36,979 bases of DNA from positions 1 through 36,979 of the forward strand of contig SVJD01000020.1 of NCBI GenBank assembly GCA_015069165.1, read 5' to 3'. The notes beneath the pieces were generated by a model. That model saw only the letters and a list, made by a program, of their open reading frames with translations, was not told where the DNA came from and ran no database searches. Shown one piece after another: positions 15,928 through 24,731 of the stretch (within the stretch, counting starts at the first letter, position 1; each line of letters begins with the position of its first letter). Made by a program: the position numbers and the translations under genes. This DNA comes from Oscillospiraceae bacterium. Its GTDB lineage: Bacteria > Bacillota > Clostridia > UBA1212 > UBA1255.

Positions 15928-17158
15928 TTTTATTCTCCTTTTTCTTGCGCATCATCATCATAATAATACCGAATAAAATCATCAGCACACCCAAACTACC
16001 GAGTACCATAATCGGCCAATTAAGCTGACCTGTTTGAATAAGGGTTGCTGTATTTGTAATTGTTACCACATCACCATTTGCGCGGTAAGAAGGCGTATAG
16101 CCTTTCGGAATACCGGTTTCCAAAACGCTCCAGTCACCGTTTCCGTCTAAACCTTCCCATGAATAAGTCCAATTATTCCACTCGCCCAAAGTAACCTTTT
16201 CCACAGCCTTATCGCCGTTATAAAGAGTCACACTCACAAACTCAGGGCGCAGACCGCTCTTGTCATTTTCGTCAGACCAAGTCTTTTTTACTGTCAAATC
16301 TTTCGGCTCCGGTTCCGGAATCGGTTCGTAGTCCATATGGTTTGTAACAAACACCCTGTTATCTTCTGTCTTGTAGGTAACTTCATATCCGTTAGGAATC
16401 TCCTCCTCTACAGACCATTGATAACGATCATCCAAATCATCCCAAGTATACGTCCACTGGTTACTCTCGTTTAGTTCAACATCTTCAAATTGCTCACCAT
16501 CACGGAGCAGATGAACTGTTACACTGTCCGGTCTTTCCGGGTAACCATTGTCTTCCCAAATCTTATGAACAGTAAGCTTTTCAAACTCAATGCATTCAGC
16601 TAAAAACACCCAGTCAACTTCACCTACTCGATTCGCATACTCATTACCAAGCTCAATAGGCACATCAAGTTCAACTTTAAGATTCAAACTTTCGCCCTTG
16701 ATCAAAGTTCCCAATAATACATTGTTTACCAAAGCACCGGCTTCATCGGGAGAAGCATCGTAAATAAGTTCTTCTCCGTTATATATGCGCATAGTCAACT
16801 GTGAGAGAAAATCCTGCATGGTAGCTACCGTTTCTACACTCTGACCGGCTACGCCGTCAGACAAAGGGTTTTCGTTTTCATCGTGAACAACTGCTCTCAT
16901 GTACAGCTTGATGTAATCACAATCGCTTGCTTCATTTTTAATTTGAATTTCCTCAGTCAACTTGTCACCGGGCATAATACCCTTAAAGTTGTCAAATAAG
17001 TCGCTGGCAGTATATTGGCTGCCGGGTTTGAATTCGAATCCTTCCTGTGCGCCCTTGAATACGATGACGGAATCTTCCGCCAAAACGGTTACACCAAGAT
17101 TTAAAAGCATCCCCAACACCAGGAGGAGAGAATATAATCTTCTAAACATTCTTTTCAT
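15920..17158 (-). CDS. LPXTG-type surface protein: TasA-like N-terminus plus two Cna-B repeats
   Basis: 412 residues with a signal peptide (cut near VLAEDS, residue 28), ATG 17158 behind GAGGAGG. Residues about 30-195 look like the TasA/camelysin beta-sandwich: GIMPGDKLTEEIQIKNEASD mirrors the PG...V.NTG core of the TasA-like neighbours. Two Cna-B domains follow (about 195-275 and 287-370; VHKIWEDNGYPERPDSVTVH and VKKTWSDENDKSGLRPEFVS). The C-terminus is a sorting signal, LIQTGQLNWP (from residue 373), a hydrophobic span and the tail RKKKENKNA. Position two of the motif is Ile instead of Pro. It is probably the covalent wall anchor of the fibre, processed by the sortase encoded next to it. 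Confidence 0.85.
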   Translation of the reverse strand: MKRMFRRLYSLLLVLGMLLNLGVTVLAEDSVIVFKGAQEGFEFKPGSQYTASDLFDNFKGIMPGDKLTEEIQIKNEASDCDYIKLYMRAVVHDENENPLSDGVAGQSVETVATMQDFLSQLTMRIYNGEELIYDASPDEAGALVNNVLLGTLIKGESLNLKVELDVPIELGNEYANRVGEVDWVFLAECIEFEKLTVHKIWEDNGYPERPDSVTVHLLRDGEQFEDVELNESNQWTYTWDDLDDRYQWSVEEEIPNGYEVTYKTEDNRVFVTNHMDYEPIPEPEPKDLTVKKTWSDENDKSGLRPEFVSVTLYNGDKAVEKVTLGEWNNWTYSWEGLDGNGDWSVLETGIPKGYTPSYRANGDVVTITNTATLIQTGQLNWPIMVLGSLGVLMILFGIIMMMMRKKKENKNA

Positions 17159-17170
17159 TTAAAAACCTCC

Positions 17171-17788
17171 TCACTCAGCTTTCTGAACAAGCTTGCCCTC
17201 ATCAATATGAAGTCCGCTGCTCGGTTCCCATTCTTCTGAAAACATACTGTCCGGTTTGCTCTGGAGACCGGAACCAATTATCTCCACATTCAAATAGTAG
17301 CCCTCCGGAGCATTTGCAACATAACTACATTCATTAATCAATATGCCTGTATTGCAATTATTTACATCTTCTTGTATTGATTTAACCGGCATATACCAGT
17401 AATAAAACCCGTCTTCACCTTTAAGCCAACCGTTTTCGTCAGCAACATTTATGTTTATCGCGTAATCTGTTCCTGCAACAGGAGCCTGACCATAGACATT
17501 TCCGTCAGCATCCTGCCATGTCACGATTACAGCCGCACGAATCCATGCAGTAGTGTCACCGGTATTCTTGATGGATACATTTTTCTTTGTGTTTCCATCC
17601 AAAGTTTCTTCAACCTCGGTTGTTACCTCACTGGGATTAAATAGATTACTAATCGGACCTTCACTAACTATAATGAAAGATACGGTTCCGACAACTGTTA
17701 CTGTAAAAAGTAAAATCAGTAATACATATAATGCTGTAAATTTTCTCACTTTTCCGGGAGATACTCTATGATTTTTTACTCGATTCAT
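17171..17788 (-). CDS. TasA/camelysin-like protein with variant signal region
   Basis: 205 residues, ATG 17788 with GGGGG upstream. The N-terminus is basic and then hydrophobic (about 20-45) and ends VGTVSFIIVSEGPISNLF. It lines up with the GTLAYFT...-type SipW signals of its neighbours, but lacks the usual Ala-Tyr-Phe cleavage context, so it may stay anchored or be cut elsewhere. The mature part has the family core KKNVSIKNTGDTTAWIRAAV and a DGFYYWYMPVK motif comparable to EWWYYNVPV in the 21053 gene. It lies 19 bp after the adhesin and 12 bp before the LIQTG protein. A minor subunit or adaptor is likely; function is inferred from context. Confidence 0.7.
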   Translation of the reverse strand: MNRVKNHRVSPGKVRKFTALYVLLILLFTVTVVGTVSFIIVSEGPISNLFNPSEVTTEVEETLDGNTKKNVSIKNTGDTTAWIRAAVIVTWQDADGNVYGQAPVAGTDYAININVADENGWLKGEDGFYYWYMPVKSIQEDVNNCNTGILINECSYVANAPEGYYLNVEIIGSGLQSKPDSMFSEEWEPSSGLHIDEGKLVQKAE

Positions 17789-17807
17789 TTTCTATCGTGC
17801 CCCCTTC

Positions 17808-20800
17808 TTAGTTGATTACTTCGTCTGTACCGTTACGCTTTTTGATTTCACCGGGAACAAACCAGTTTTCAGCATAGCAATCACCGGAGAGCCAGGAACC
17901 ATCAGTACGACTATTTGCATAAGCCACACTTGCTTGCGCGTTCTGCGGAATATTAACATCTTTATCAGATCCGTCAACCGGATCATATCGCCAAGCCCAA
18001 TCCGTATTTTCTTCAACAGTATACGAGCCTACCGGCAATCTGCAAACAGTAACAGAGTCATTGCCGCAAATCACAACATTCATCCTTACAATTTCGTTTT
18101 CACCAATCTTACCGACTATGGTATATATAGTACTCTGCTGTTCATCGCTGTCATGATCTATATCTTCTATACCGGTCTTGGTAATAGTCAAATTAAATCT
18201 CTGTTGATTTTTTACAATAATACTATTGGCACCAATATCCCCGACTGTCCATGTATAGTTAATATCAAATGCGTTCGGTGTATCTGACGTAGTACAATTT
18301 ACAGCTGTAAACATCGGGGCATCAAAACTACCATTCTGCGTATCCGGATTTGCTTCTTTCAACGTAAAAGTCATATTAACAGGAACTCTCGGAATCATTA
18401 CTGATTCGTCGTGACCTAATTGGAAGCTTCCGTTGTTTGTCAAAGAAACCGCGCCGCCTGATTTATCAGTTGCAGAAATTGCATTTTCCCCTGTTTCCAT
18501 AATCTGTTTAGTGAAATTAAGGTAAAAATCAAACTTCTTGTTAGGTTCTATCAATCCCTGAGTCCCATTAACCACCTGCTTTTCAATTGTCAAGGGCTGT
18601 GTTTTTATATAGTTGACAAACGCAAATTCAATACTCAAATTCGATTGAATAACCTCTGTGTCTGTTTTATCACCATATTCATATTGAGTTGCCGTTCCTC
18701 TGTTCACCGAAACTGTACTTTGCGTATAAATATAGTCATCATTCGGAGTCAATTCAACAATATAAACATTTGTAAAACGAGGAATGTCAACGAATCGGGC
18801 CATCCATCCGCTTTTCAATTCAAACTGACCATTTCCATCCGTATACTGCATTTCCGCAGGAGCACCATCACCTGTCAGTGTATATGGCGCATTTTTATAT
18901 ACGCTAAAATCAGTCGCATCACCATTGTCGTCTGTATCCGGAGCTGTGAAAATAACAAAATCATACATAACATCAGGTGTAACAGATAACTCTTCGCCTT
19001 CATGATTTACTAAGTCTTTGCTTACACTAACACTGTTTGAAGGAATTACAGGCAGATTAAAGTTCAAATAACAGTTAGAAACACCACTGTGTCTTTCCAA
19101 ATAGAAAACCTTAATGTTATGCATCTGATCCCCTTGTAAATTTTGCAAAACGGAACTGGTTTCTCTTAAAGCCTCTCCGTTATCCCATTTGTATGTTTGA
19201 TAATAGCCACCGTGAGCAGCATCCAACTGTGTATATCTGTTAATATAAAGAGCGCCTGTAGTTAAGTTAAAGCTACCTGAGATATGAGTGTGACCACCGC
19301 CGATATCCAAAACCAGCTTATCATCAATAAATACCCAAAGGTCGTCATCACCGGTAAAGTTAAAAATCATATCCTGTCCGTTAAGCTTTTTATCAGCAGG
19401 AAGATAGAAATCACAAGCAAGCTGGAGTCCAAAATGCATATTAACAGTACTGCTGGGACTTGTAGTTTCGGTATGATCAATAGAAGTAGAATATTGGGCT
19501 TGCATTAGCTTAAAGCCTGAATTCAACTTATTTACCCACTCTTGCTGGCTGATAGGTGTGTAATCGGGATTTGTATATGAGTTATTAATATCCACAAACG
19601 GATAAAAACCTGCATTACCTTGTTGTTTTCCTTCAACATCGCTAATTGCCGTATCTGACGGTGCAAGCGACTGTTTATATAGCTCAATCGTCTTATTTTG
19701 TACGTTATACTGTGCATGATTTAACGAAGAGTTATAAGTATAATAGCCCGTGTTTTCATTATAAATAAATTGAAAATTCACATCCTCATAAACAGTTTTT
19801 CCGCTTACCGGATTTGTTGAGAACAAATCAACATTATGACTTTGTGACATAACAGGCAGACCATTTACCAATTCCGGTTTTACAATACCCATCAAAGCAG
19901 TGTCTCCACCTGAGTTAACACCTTTATTCGAAGTCTCTGTAGGCGGGGCATTCCATCCAAAGTTTGTCAATCCACCTTTTGCATTTACACCCTGCGCCGT
20001 ACCATGAAAGGCAAAATAATTACCGCCTAAACTTTCATAATAACTGTTGAATGCATAGCCATCATAATCATAAAGAGTTATTGGTAAGCTCTTTATGGAA
20101 TAACCCTCCGGCAGATTATCTATCAACAAGTCAGATTGTTCGTCCGCACCATCCTTTTCAGCATAAGTTGCAACGGAACACAACGTTACGTTTACAGTCG
20201 CATTTGTACTATTAACTTTATAACTGAACTTTACAGACTTTCCCTCTGTTCCTTCCTTAAGGACAGCAAAGTTAGAGTATTCCGTGGACGTACCATTTCC
20301 GGGACGTGACATTCCCCAAAACCAATACCATATATCAGTACCTGTATTCCCGGGTCTGCTACTCCAACTACCATTACTACCTGCAAATCTAATGGCCATA
20401 CCGGGAGAAGCATATATAATGATGTCCACAGTCCCGGAACCTGTAGGATTAGCAATATTTTGGCTATTAGATTTGAAAGTGCTTCCTACGAAATTTTGAA
20501 AAGTATTACTTCCGGGATCAGTAACGTTTGTTATTACTCTGGTTTCGGTAGCTTTAAGCGGCACATTTGTAATATTACTGCCAAGCACATAGTTGTAAAT
20601 CACGGGGTCCTTAACCGTAATTTCGACTATCTTACCATCGTTAAATAAAATGGTAAGGGTATGTTCAGAACCGAAAGGTCCCGGAGCTTTGAGTTCCCAG
20701 TCAGAGTCAATTTTTGTTATCGTCAATATGTCGGGAGTGCTGAAATCCACGCTTACAACATCACTGATGTCATACGAAATACTAAGTTCTCTTAAAATAT

Positions 20801-21035
20801 CAGACAGACGTGCAACACTGTTACCTTTCACATTAAAACTCTGCTCATTGTAGGTATATATAACAAAGTAACACAACTCATCAGCGGCATTTTCTTCAAT
20901 GTTTTCAGTTTGCAAAGAGCCAAGCGAAGCGGTAACATCGCCTGCGCTGTTTGTAGCAGCCAAAGAAGTGAGAAAACTGTTTATAATTATCAAGTAAACG
21001 AGCATCAGAGCTGTTAATTGTTTAATCTTTTTCAT
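17808..21035 (-). CDS. Large fibro-slime-domain adhesin
   Basis: 1075 residues, ATG 21035 behind AAGGAG, with a conventional signal peptide (cut near SLAATN, residue 27). Residues about 540-665 form a fibro-slime/PA14-like domain: NFTGDDDLWVFIDDKLVLDI, then GGGHTHISGSFNL and NIKVFYLERHSG. The N-terminal 530 residues are beta-rich with NNS/NTS-rich patches; the C-terminal part (about 670-1050) appears to be repeated Cna-B or DUF7601-like modules (SVSKDLVNHEGEEL, TIEKQVVNGTQGLIEPNKKF, NLTITKTGIEDIDHDSD). There is no LPXTG or membrane anchor at the end, so it must be held by other fibre components or released. It probably forms the adhesive element of the structure. Confidence 0.85.
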   Translation of the reverse strand: MKKIKQLTALMLVYLIIINSFLTSLAATNSAGDVTASLGSLQTENIEENAADELCYFVIYTYNEQSFNVKGNSVARLSDILRELSISYDISDVVSVDFSTPDILTITKIDSDWELKAPGPFGSEHTLTILFNDGKIVEITVKDPVIYNYVLGSNITNVPLKATETRVITNVTDPGSNTFQNFVGSTFKSNSQNIANPTGSGTVDIIIYASPGMAIRFAGSNGSWSSRPGNTGTDIWYWFWGMSRPGNGTSTEYSNFAVLKEGTEGKSVKFSYKVNSTNATVNVTLCSVATYAEKDGADEQSDLLIDNLPEGYSIKSLPITLYDYDGYAFNSYYESLGGNYFAFHGTAQGVNAKGGLTNFGWNAPPTETSNKGVNSGGDTALMGIVKPELVNGLPVMSQSHNVDLFSTNPVSGKTVYEDVNFQFIYNENTGYYTYNSSLNHAQYNVQNKTIELYKQSLAPSDTAISDVEGKQQGNAGFYPFVDINNSYTNPDYTPISQQEWVNKLNSGFKLMQAQYSTSIDHTETTSPSSTVNMHFGLQLACDFYLPADKKLNGQDMIFNFTGDDDLWVFIDDKLVLDIGGGHTHISGSFNLTTGALYINRYTQLDAAHGGYYQTYKWDNGEALRETSSVLQNLQGDQMHNIKVFYLERHSGVSNCYLNFNLPVIPSNSVSVSKDLVNHEGEELSVTPDVMYDFVIFTAPDTDDNGDATDFSVYKNAPYTLTGDGAPAEMQYTDGNGQFELKSGWMARFVDIPRFTNVYIVELTPNDDYIYTQSTVSVNRGTATQYEYGDKTDTEVIQSNLSIEFAFVNYIKTQPLTIEKQVVNGTQGLIEPNKKFDFYLNFTKQIMETGENAISATDKSGGAVSLTNNGSFQLGHDESVMIPRVPVNMTFTLKEANPDTQNGSFDAPMFTAVNCTTSDTPNAFDINYTWTVGDIGANSIIVKNQQRFNLTITKTGIEDIDHDSDEQQSTIYTIVGKIGENEIVRMNVVICGNDSVTVCRLPVGSYTVEENTDWAWRYDPVDGSDKDVNIPQNAQASVAYANSRTDGSWLSGDCYAENWFVPGEIKKRNGTDEVIN

Positions 21036-21052
21036 TCTGTTTTTCTCCTTCC

Positions 21053-21640
21053 TTATTCAACAGGCCAACCGGCAGCTTCCATAACATTACTGCCATTGTT
21101 AGCAGTCTGGACACCTTGAGCTTTCACTGTAATCTCAACGGTGCAGTTTTGATATTCATTGGTAATATTCGAGCCGTCAAAAACGACTTCTGTAAAGAAC
21201 GCTTCTGTCGAAGCACCCACTTCAACAGGAACGTTGTAATACCACCATTCACCGTCATCGTCTTTTCGAAGCCAACTCTCATCATTCATAGTCAGAGTAA
21301 CAATGCTTGTTAAAGTTTCCGGAGACAGCTCCATAATACCGCCATCAGCTCCGGTTACAACGACTTCAAATTTCGCACGGATATATGCTTCTGCCTCTAT
21401 ATTTTTCACTGTTGCGATTTTACTTACAGTCGCCCCCGGCATCACCGCGATAGGATTATCCTTTGGATAAGGAACAAGTCCGTTCTCTGTCTCTTGCCAT
21501 TCCTCAATCTGAATGTCCACAGCATTTGTCGTAATCACATTATGAACCTCATCTTCGGAGGTAAAGTAAGCCAATGTTCCTGAAGCAATAATAGATACAC
21601 ACATAACTACTGCTGCCAGGAGTAAAATTTTCCTTTTCAT
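21053..21640 (-). CDS. TasA/camelysin-like fibre protein with SipW-type signal
   Basis: 195 residues, ATG 21640 with GAGGAG upstream. The signal sequence ends ASGTLAYFTSEDEVHNVITT, the SipW-dependent signature (GTLAYFxxxD). The mature chain contains the fold's conserved strand IAVMPGATVSKIATVKNIEA and YIRAKFEVVV. In Bacillus such proteins form matrix fibres or cell-surface camelysin. It is preceded by the hairpin-filled 162-bp gap and is 17 bp before the adhesin gene, so it is probably made together with the adhesin and less than the gene before the hairpins. Confidence 0.85.
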   Translation of the reverse strand: MKRKILLLAAVVMCVSIIASGTLAYFTSEDEVHNVITTNAVDIQIEEWQETENGLVPYPKDNPIAVMPGATVSKIATVKNIEAEAYIRAKFEVVVTGADGGIMELSPETLTSIVTLTMNDESWLRKDDDGEWWYYNVPVEVGASTEAFFTEVVFDGSNITNEYQNCTVEITVKAQGVQTANNGSNVMEAAGWPVE

Positions 21641-21696
21641 ATATCTACTCCTCTCGATCTTCTGCTTATATCGAAAAAGATGTTTTTATGGTTTAT

Positions 21697-21775
21697 TATG
21701 GCATTCGCCATATGAGAACATCCGAAGAATTATACTTCGGGTACTCTCATACGGCTCAATCCCCTGAGGGGATTG
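21697..21775. other. Three consecutive RNA hairpins between two fibre genes
   Basis: Stem 1: TATGGC/GCCATA around ATTC (21697-21712). Stem 2: TATGAGA...CCGAAG paired with CTTCGG...TCTCATA (21711-21751). Stem 3: CAATCCCC/GGGGATTG around TGA (21757-21775). None has a U-run in the direction of the operon, so they look like mRNA processing or 3'-end stabilising structures and not simple terminators. They directly follow the 246-residue TasA-like gene, pointing to differential expression across this gap. Confidence 0.75.
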
Positions 21776-21802
21776 AACCATATATTTTTAATTATGACTA
21801 AA

Positions 21803-22543
21803 TTAGTCTTTGTTAACAAAAGTCTGGTCGTGAGCAACTTCATCCCAATCTACTGTAGCTGTATATGCAGCATCAGCAGGATCACCAAAAGCTGTATTCA
21901 ATGCTTCATAAGCGTCAGCAAAACCTGCAGCTTGTGTACCTTCTGCTGCAACATAGATGTACCAATTGTCGCCCAAAGCAGCTTTGAGTGCTGTAATATC
22001 TTCGTTTGTAGTTTCAGCATCCATCCAAACTTTGCTGATAGCATCTTCTGTATCAGCATCAGTTGCCAAAGCTTTAGTGTAAGTTACAACATAAACATTG
22101 TACTCTACATTGTCAATTGTAGTTTTGTATGTGTTGCTCTTAGTTGTGTAATCATCGTCGTCAGCCGCATCAGACCAATCCCACTTAGCTTCTTCAGCAT
22201 TAGCAAAGTCGAAATGCAAAACACCATCAGCCGCATCAAAGCTACTTGTTTCTTCCAAAATAGAAGGAATGGCAATGTGTACACGAACGTAAGCATCCTC
22301 AGAACCTGTGTTTGTTACATAGATTTCCTTTTCAATAGAGTCAACAGTTTCATCAACTGCAGGAATGAGTTCTTCAGAACCGGTATTTGCACCAAAGTCT
22401 TCCCACAAGTCAATCTCTACATTGCCTGTTGTAAAAGTATTTGTCTGAGCATCTGTGTCAGAGAAGTAAGCCAATGTGCCGCCAATAATTGCAGTAACAG
22501 CCAAAGCTAATACTACGCAGAGAGATAAAATTTTCTTTTTCAT
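21803..22543 (-). CDS. TasA-like fibre protein with SipW-type signal, candidate major subunit
   Basis: 246 residues, ATG 22543 with AAAGGA upstream. The signal ends IGGTLAYFSDTDAQTNTFTT, the most canonical SipW/TasA signal in the operon. The mature protein has the core SIEKEIYVTNTGSEDAYVRV, is strongly acidic and Ala/Asp/Thr-rich, and lacks Cys, like an abundant structural protein. It is about the length of Bacillus TasA (261). Hairpins flank the cistron on both sides (22582-22619 and 21697-21775), which would favour a stable, abundant message. The major-subunit role is inference. Confidence 0.87.
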   Translation of the reverse strand: MKKKILSLCVVLALAVTAIIGGTLAYFSDTDAQTNTFTTGNVEIDLWEDFGANTGSEELIPAVDETVDSIEKEIYVTNTGSEDAYVRVHIAIPSILEETSSFDAADGVLHFDFANAEEAKWDWSDAADDDDYTTKSNTYKTTIDNVEYNVYVVTYTKALATDADTEDAISKVWMDAETTNEDITALKAALGDNWYIYVAAEGTQAAGFADAYEALNTAFGDPADAAYTATVDWDEVAHDQTFVNKD

Positions 22544-22581
22544 AATTTTAATTCCTTTCTTTTTATGAAATTTTTTTATTT

Positions 22582-22619
22582 TTGTTAAGTTATATAAGAC
22601 GGTGTCTTTTACCTAACAA
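22582..22619. other. Intercistronic hairpin before the 246-residue fibre gene
   Basis: TTGTTAAG (22582-22589) pairs with CCTAACAA (22612-22619) and an inner AAGAC/GTCTT stem closes on a three-base loop. There is no U-run on the minus strand. It sits in the 88-bp gap between two TasA-like genes. Confidence 0.6.
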
Positions 22620-22631
22620 CAAAATCAATTA

Positions 22632-23321
22632 TTACCCAAGAGCTCCTGCTCTTGCCCATGCCTCAACATTTGTAAACTCAGTAGTTGCATTCTTATAAAG
22701 CTGAACTGCATAAGCCTTGAAGGTCAAGGTAGGTTTTTGCGTGCTGATAGCAGCCATCATATCTTCTGTTACAGAAGGCTTAACGCAAACCTGATCAGCA
22801 TCCCAGCTAATCTTATAATCATCGCCTGTATCAGCAGTTCCCATATCATCAGTATATTCGCCGGCGCCGAGTATGCCGAACTCCTTAGTTGTATCGTCTT
22901 TTCTTACTATGCGGCCGATAACGGTCACACCATTACTTTCCGGTACAACTACTTCCCAACCGGTTGTAATTGCATAAGCAATATAGTCATCAAGTGCAGG
23001 CGAAGTACTCTCGGTAATCTTGACGAACAGCCAACAACCTTCGCTTCCCTCTTCAACTTTTACCGTAGGGTTTTTCTCAATTGTGCAACCCGGAACCATC
23101 TGTGCAGTTTGGCCATCCGGCAATGTCTCACTAAGTGTAATGTCTATGTCAGATTCTGTAAAAGTATTCACCACTTCTCCGGCATCAGCAGTCAACCAAG
23201 CTATTGTACCACCGATTGCGCTACCAATAATCAAAACACACGTCAGAACCAATACCAAAGACTTGCTGCCAAATGTCCTGCGGCTGCTACGGTCATTACG
23301 TTCGTATCTGTCCTTATTCAT
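22632..23321 (-). CDS. TasA/camelysin-like protein with SipW-type signal
   Basis: 229 residues, ATG 23321 behind GGAAGGGGG. The N-terminus is longer and highly charged (MNKDRYERNDRSSRRTFG) before the hydrophobic stretch, which ends IGGTIAWLTADAGEVVNTFT, a SipW-type signal with Trp in place of Tyr. The mature part contains ITLSETLPDGQ, MVPGCTIEKNPTVKVEEGSE and a C-terminal VTEDMMAAISTQKPTLTFKA strand. It carries three Cys (in PGCTI, EGCWLF and QVCVKP), unlike the 246-residue protein, so a disulfide is possible. Probably a minor subunit or assembly factor. Confidence 0.82.
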   Translation of the reverse strand: MNKDRYERNDRSSRRTFGSKSLVLVLTCVLIIGSAIGGTIAWLTADAGEVVNTFTESDIDITLSETLPDGQTAQMVPGCTIEKNPTVKVEEGSEGCWLFVKITESTSPALDDYIAYAITTGWEVVVPESNGVTVIGRIVRKDDTTKEFGILGAGEYTDDMGTADTGDDYKISWDADQVCVKPSVTEDMMAAISTQKPTLTFKAYAVQLYKNATTEFTNVEAWARAGALG

Positions 23322-23362
23322 GTCTTGTTCCCCCTTCCATTTTTATTTTTTTATATTTCCGC

Positions 23363-23377
23363 AAGTGCACAGCACTT
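23363..23377. other. Short intercistronic hairpin
   Basis: AAGTGC (23363-23368), loop ACA, GCACTT (23372-23377), in the 73-bp gap between two TasA-like genes. It is not followed by a U-run on the minus strand. Confidence 0.5.
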
Positions 23378-23394
23378 ACAAAAAAACGATTTAA

Positions 23395-24081
23395 TTAATT
23401 TTCACCGAAAGCTGACCATGCCAAATCAGCAGTATCAAAGCCATCAGCCTGAATGGCATGAGCGTTGACAACGATCTTTACATTTGACAAATATGTCAAA
23501 TTATTATTATCGACTTCTCCGGGAATTGTTATAGTTTCAAATAAATCGTCCAATACTGTTGCATTGTCAGATTTAGCTACAATATCTTTATAACGGAATT
23601 CGTAATAACCATCCAGACCATTTTCAGATTCTGTGTAACCTTCATACAACCATGTAGCAGAATCCCAATTGCCGCAGAGTGATTGGAATAAGAAAGTCTT
23701 ATTTCCATCATCCGAATAGTACGCACTGCCCTCGCTGTAAGGCAAAGCAAGTTTTAACTGATCAATTCGTTCAACCTTAACTATCATACGAACATATGCA
23801 GCTTCACTGCCTGCATCAACTGTCACTGTAGGATCTTTGTAATAGGTGTGACCCGGAATCAATTTATACGCATTACCTTTAACTCGCGTATCATGCCCAT
23901 TTTTGTAAGTACCGTCAAGATTTACTTCTGCCTCATCTAAAGACAGTCCCACAGCACCGACTGTGAATGTATTCGTAACAACATCCCTGTCAGTCAAATA
24001 GGCAAATGTGCCAACAACAGATACCGCTACCAACAGTACCGCACACATCGACAAGAGTAATGCATTTCTTTTTTTCATCAT
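23395..24081 (-). CDS. TasA/camelysin-like protein with SipW-type signal
   Basis: 228 residues, ATG 24081 with GGAGG eight bases upstream (a second ATG follows at once). The signal ends VVGTFAYLTDRDVVTNTFTV, and the mature part continues with VGLSLDEAEV, LIPGHTYYKDPTVTVDAGSE and AAYVRMIVKV, the same layout as the other family members. It is the first substrate gene after sipW (35-bp gap). The C-terminal half (YEGYTESENGLDGYYEFRYK) differs from its paralogues, so the paralogues are diverged and not recent copies. Confidence 0.85.
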   Translation of the reverse strand: MMKKRNALLLSMCAVLLVAVSVVGTFAYLTDRDVVTNTFTVGAVGLSLDEAEVNLDGTYKNGHDTRVKGNAYKLIPGHTYYKDPTVTVDAGSEAAYVRMIVKVERIDQLKLALPYSEGSAYYSDDGNKTFLFQSLCGNWDSATWLYEGYTESENGLDGYYEFRYKDIVAKSDNATVLDDLFETITIPGEVDNNNLTYLSNVKIVVNAHAIQADGFDTADLAWSAFGEN

Positions 24082-24116
24082 TTTAATTTCCTCCTCAATA
24101 AATTTATATCGGAAGC

Positions 24117-24659
24117 CTACTCGGCTTTCTCATCATTTTCATCTTGTTTCGTTTTTTCTTCCTTGCCAAACAAATCAGGCAGAAAAACTAACAAAAGCAA
24201 GACTGCTCCGGCAGAAATCGCAATGTACATACCGGGCGGATTTTGAATATAATTAGCAACATAACCCAACTTCGGAATTTCGAAGACAGGTGTGCCGATT
24301 ACATTTTTATAATGTACAAGAGAACCATCCTCGGTTTTATTTGCATCACCTTTTGTTTTAAAGCGAATAACACCGGAATCATTCTCATCAGGAACAATTT
24401 CCACAACGCGATGGGTTGCAACAGTATCCTCATCCATCATAAAAGTTATTACATCACCCTTTTTCAATTCAAAAGGGTCGACATCCTTTACATAAATCAA
24501 AGACCCAACGCTGTAGTTTGGCTCCATACTACCGGACAATACGCTAAAAACCTGCAATCCGACAACTCTTGCTCCTACCAACAGGAGCACCAAAACAACA
24601 ACAATTGCCACAAGCACAGTAGTTACTAAATTCCAAATTTTCTTAACAGTTTTGCTCAT
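24117..24659 (-). CDS. sipW: Signal peptidase I, SipW (archaeal/ER) type
   Basis: 180 residues with two membrane helices (about 13-36 and 150-172), the usual SipW topology. The catalytic Ser44 is in VLSGSMEPNYSVGSLIYV. The usual bacterial Lys is replaced by His83 in DTVATHRVVEI, which defines the ER/SipW type, and the KGDANKTEDG element (Asp105) follows. It should process the GTLAYF-type precursors encoded downstream in the same operon. It is the first gene after a consensus promoter, so the protease is made with its clients. Confidence 0.93.
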   Translation of the reverse strand: MSKTVKKIWNLVTTVLVAIVVVLVLLLVGARVVGLQVFSVLSGSMEPNYSVGSLIYVKDVDPFELKKGDVITFMMDEDTVATHRVVEIVPDENDSGVIRFKTKGDANKTEDGSLVHYKNVIGTPVFEIPKLGYVANYIQNPPGMYIAISAGAVLLLLVFLPDLFGKEEKTKQDENDEKAE

Positions 24660-24731
24660 GACATCTTCAAGCCTTCTCTCTTTTCAGGAAAAGGACCTCC
24701 CCCCGACTCTCATTTTTAAATTTATGTGCAT

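Noticed and set aside
21773-22510. Long plus-strand open frame (245 codons) opposite a TasA-like gene
   Set aside because: It is the antisense shadow of a clear SipW-signal protein, with no ribosome site and Cys/Ile/Ser-rich text typical of shadows. The same holds for 22737-23468.
24695-24704. Phase-variable G6 tract in the sipW leader
   Set aside because: Only six G and outside the coding region and core promoter; too short to claim slippage.
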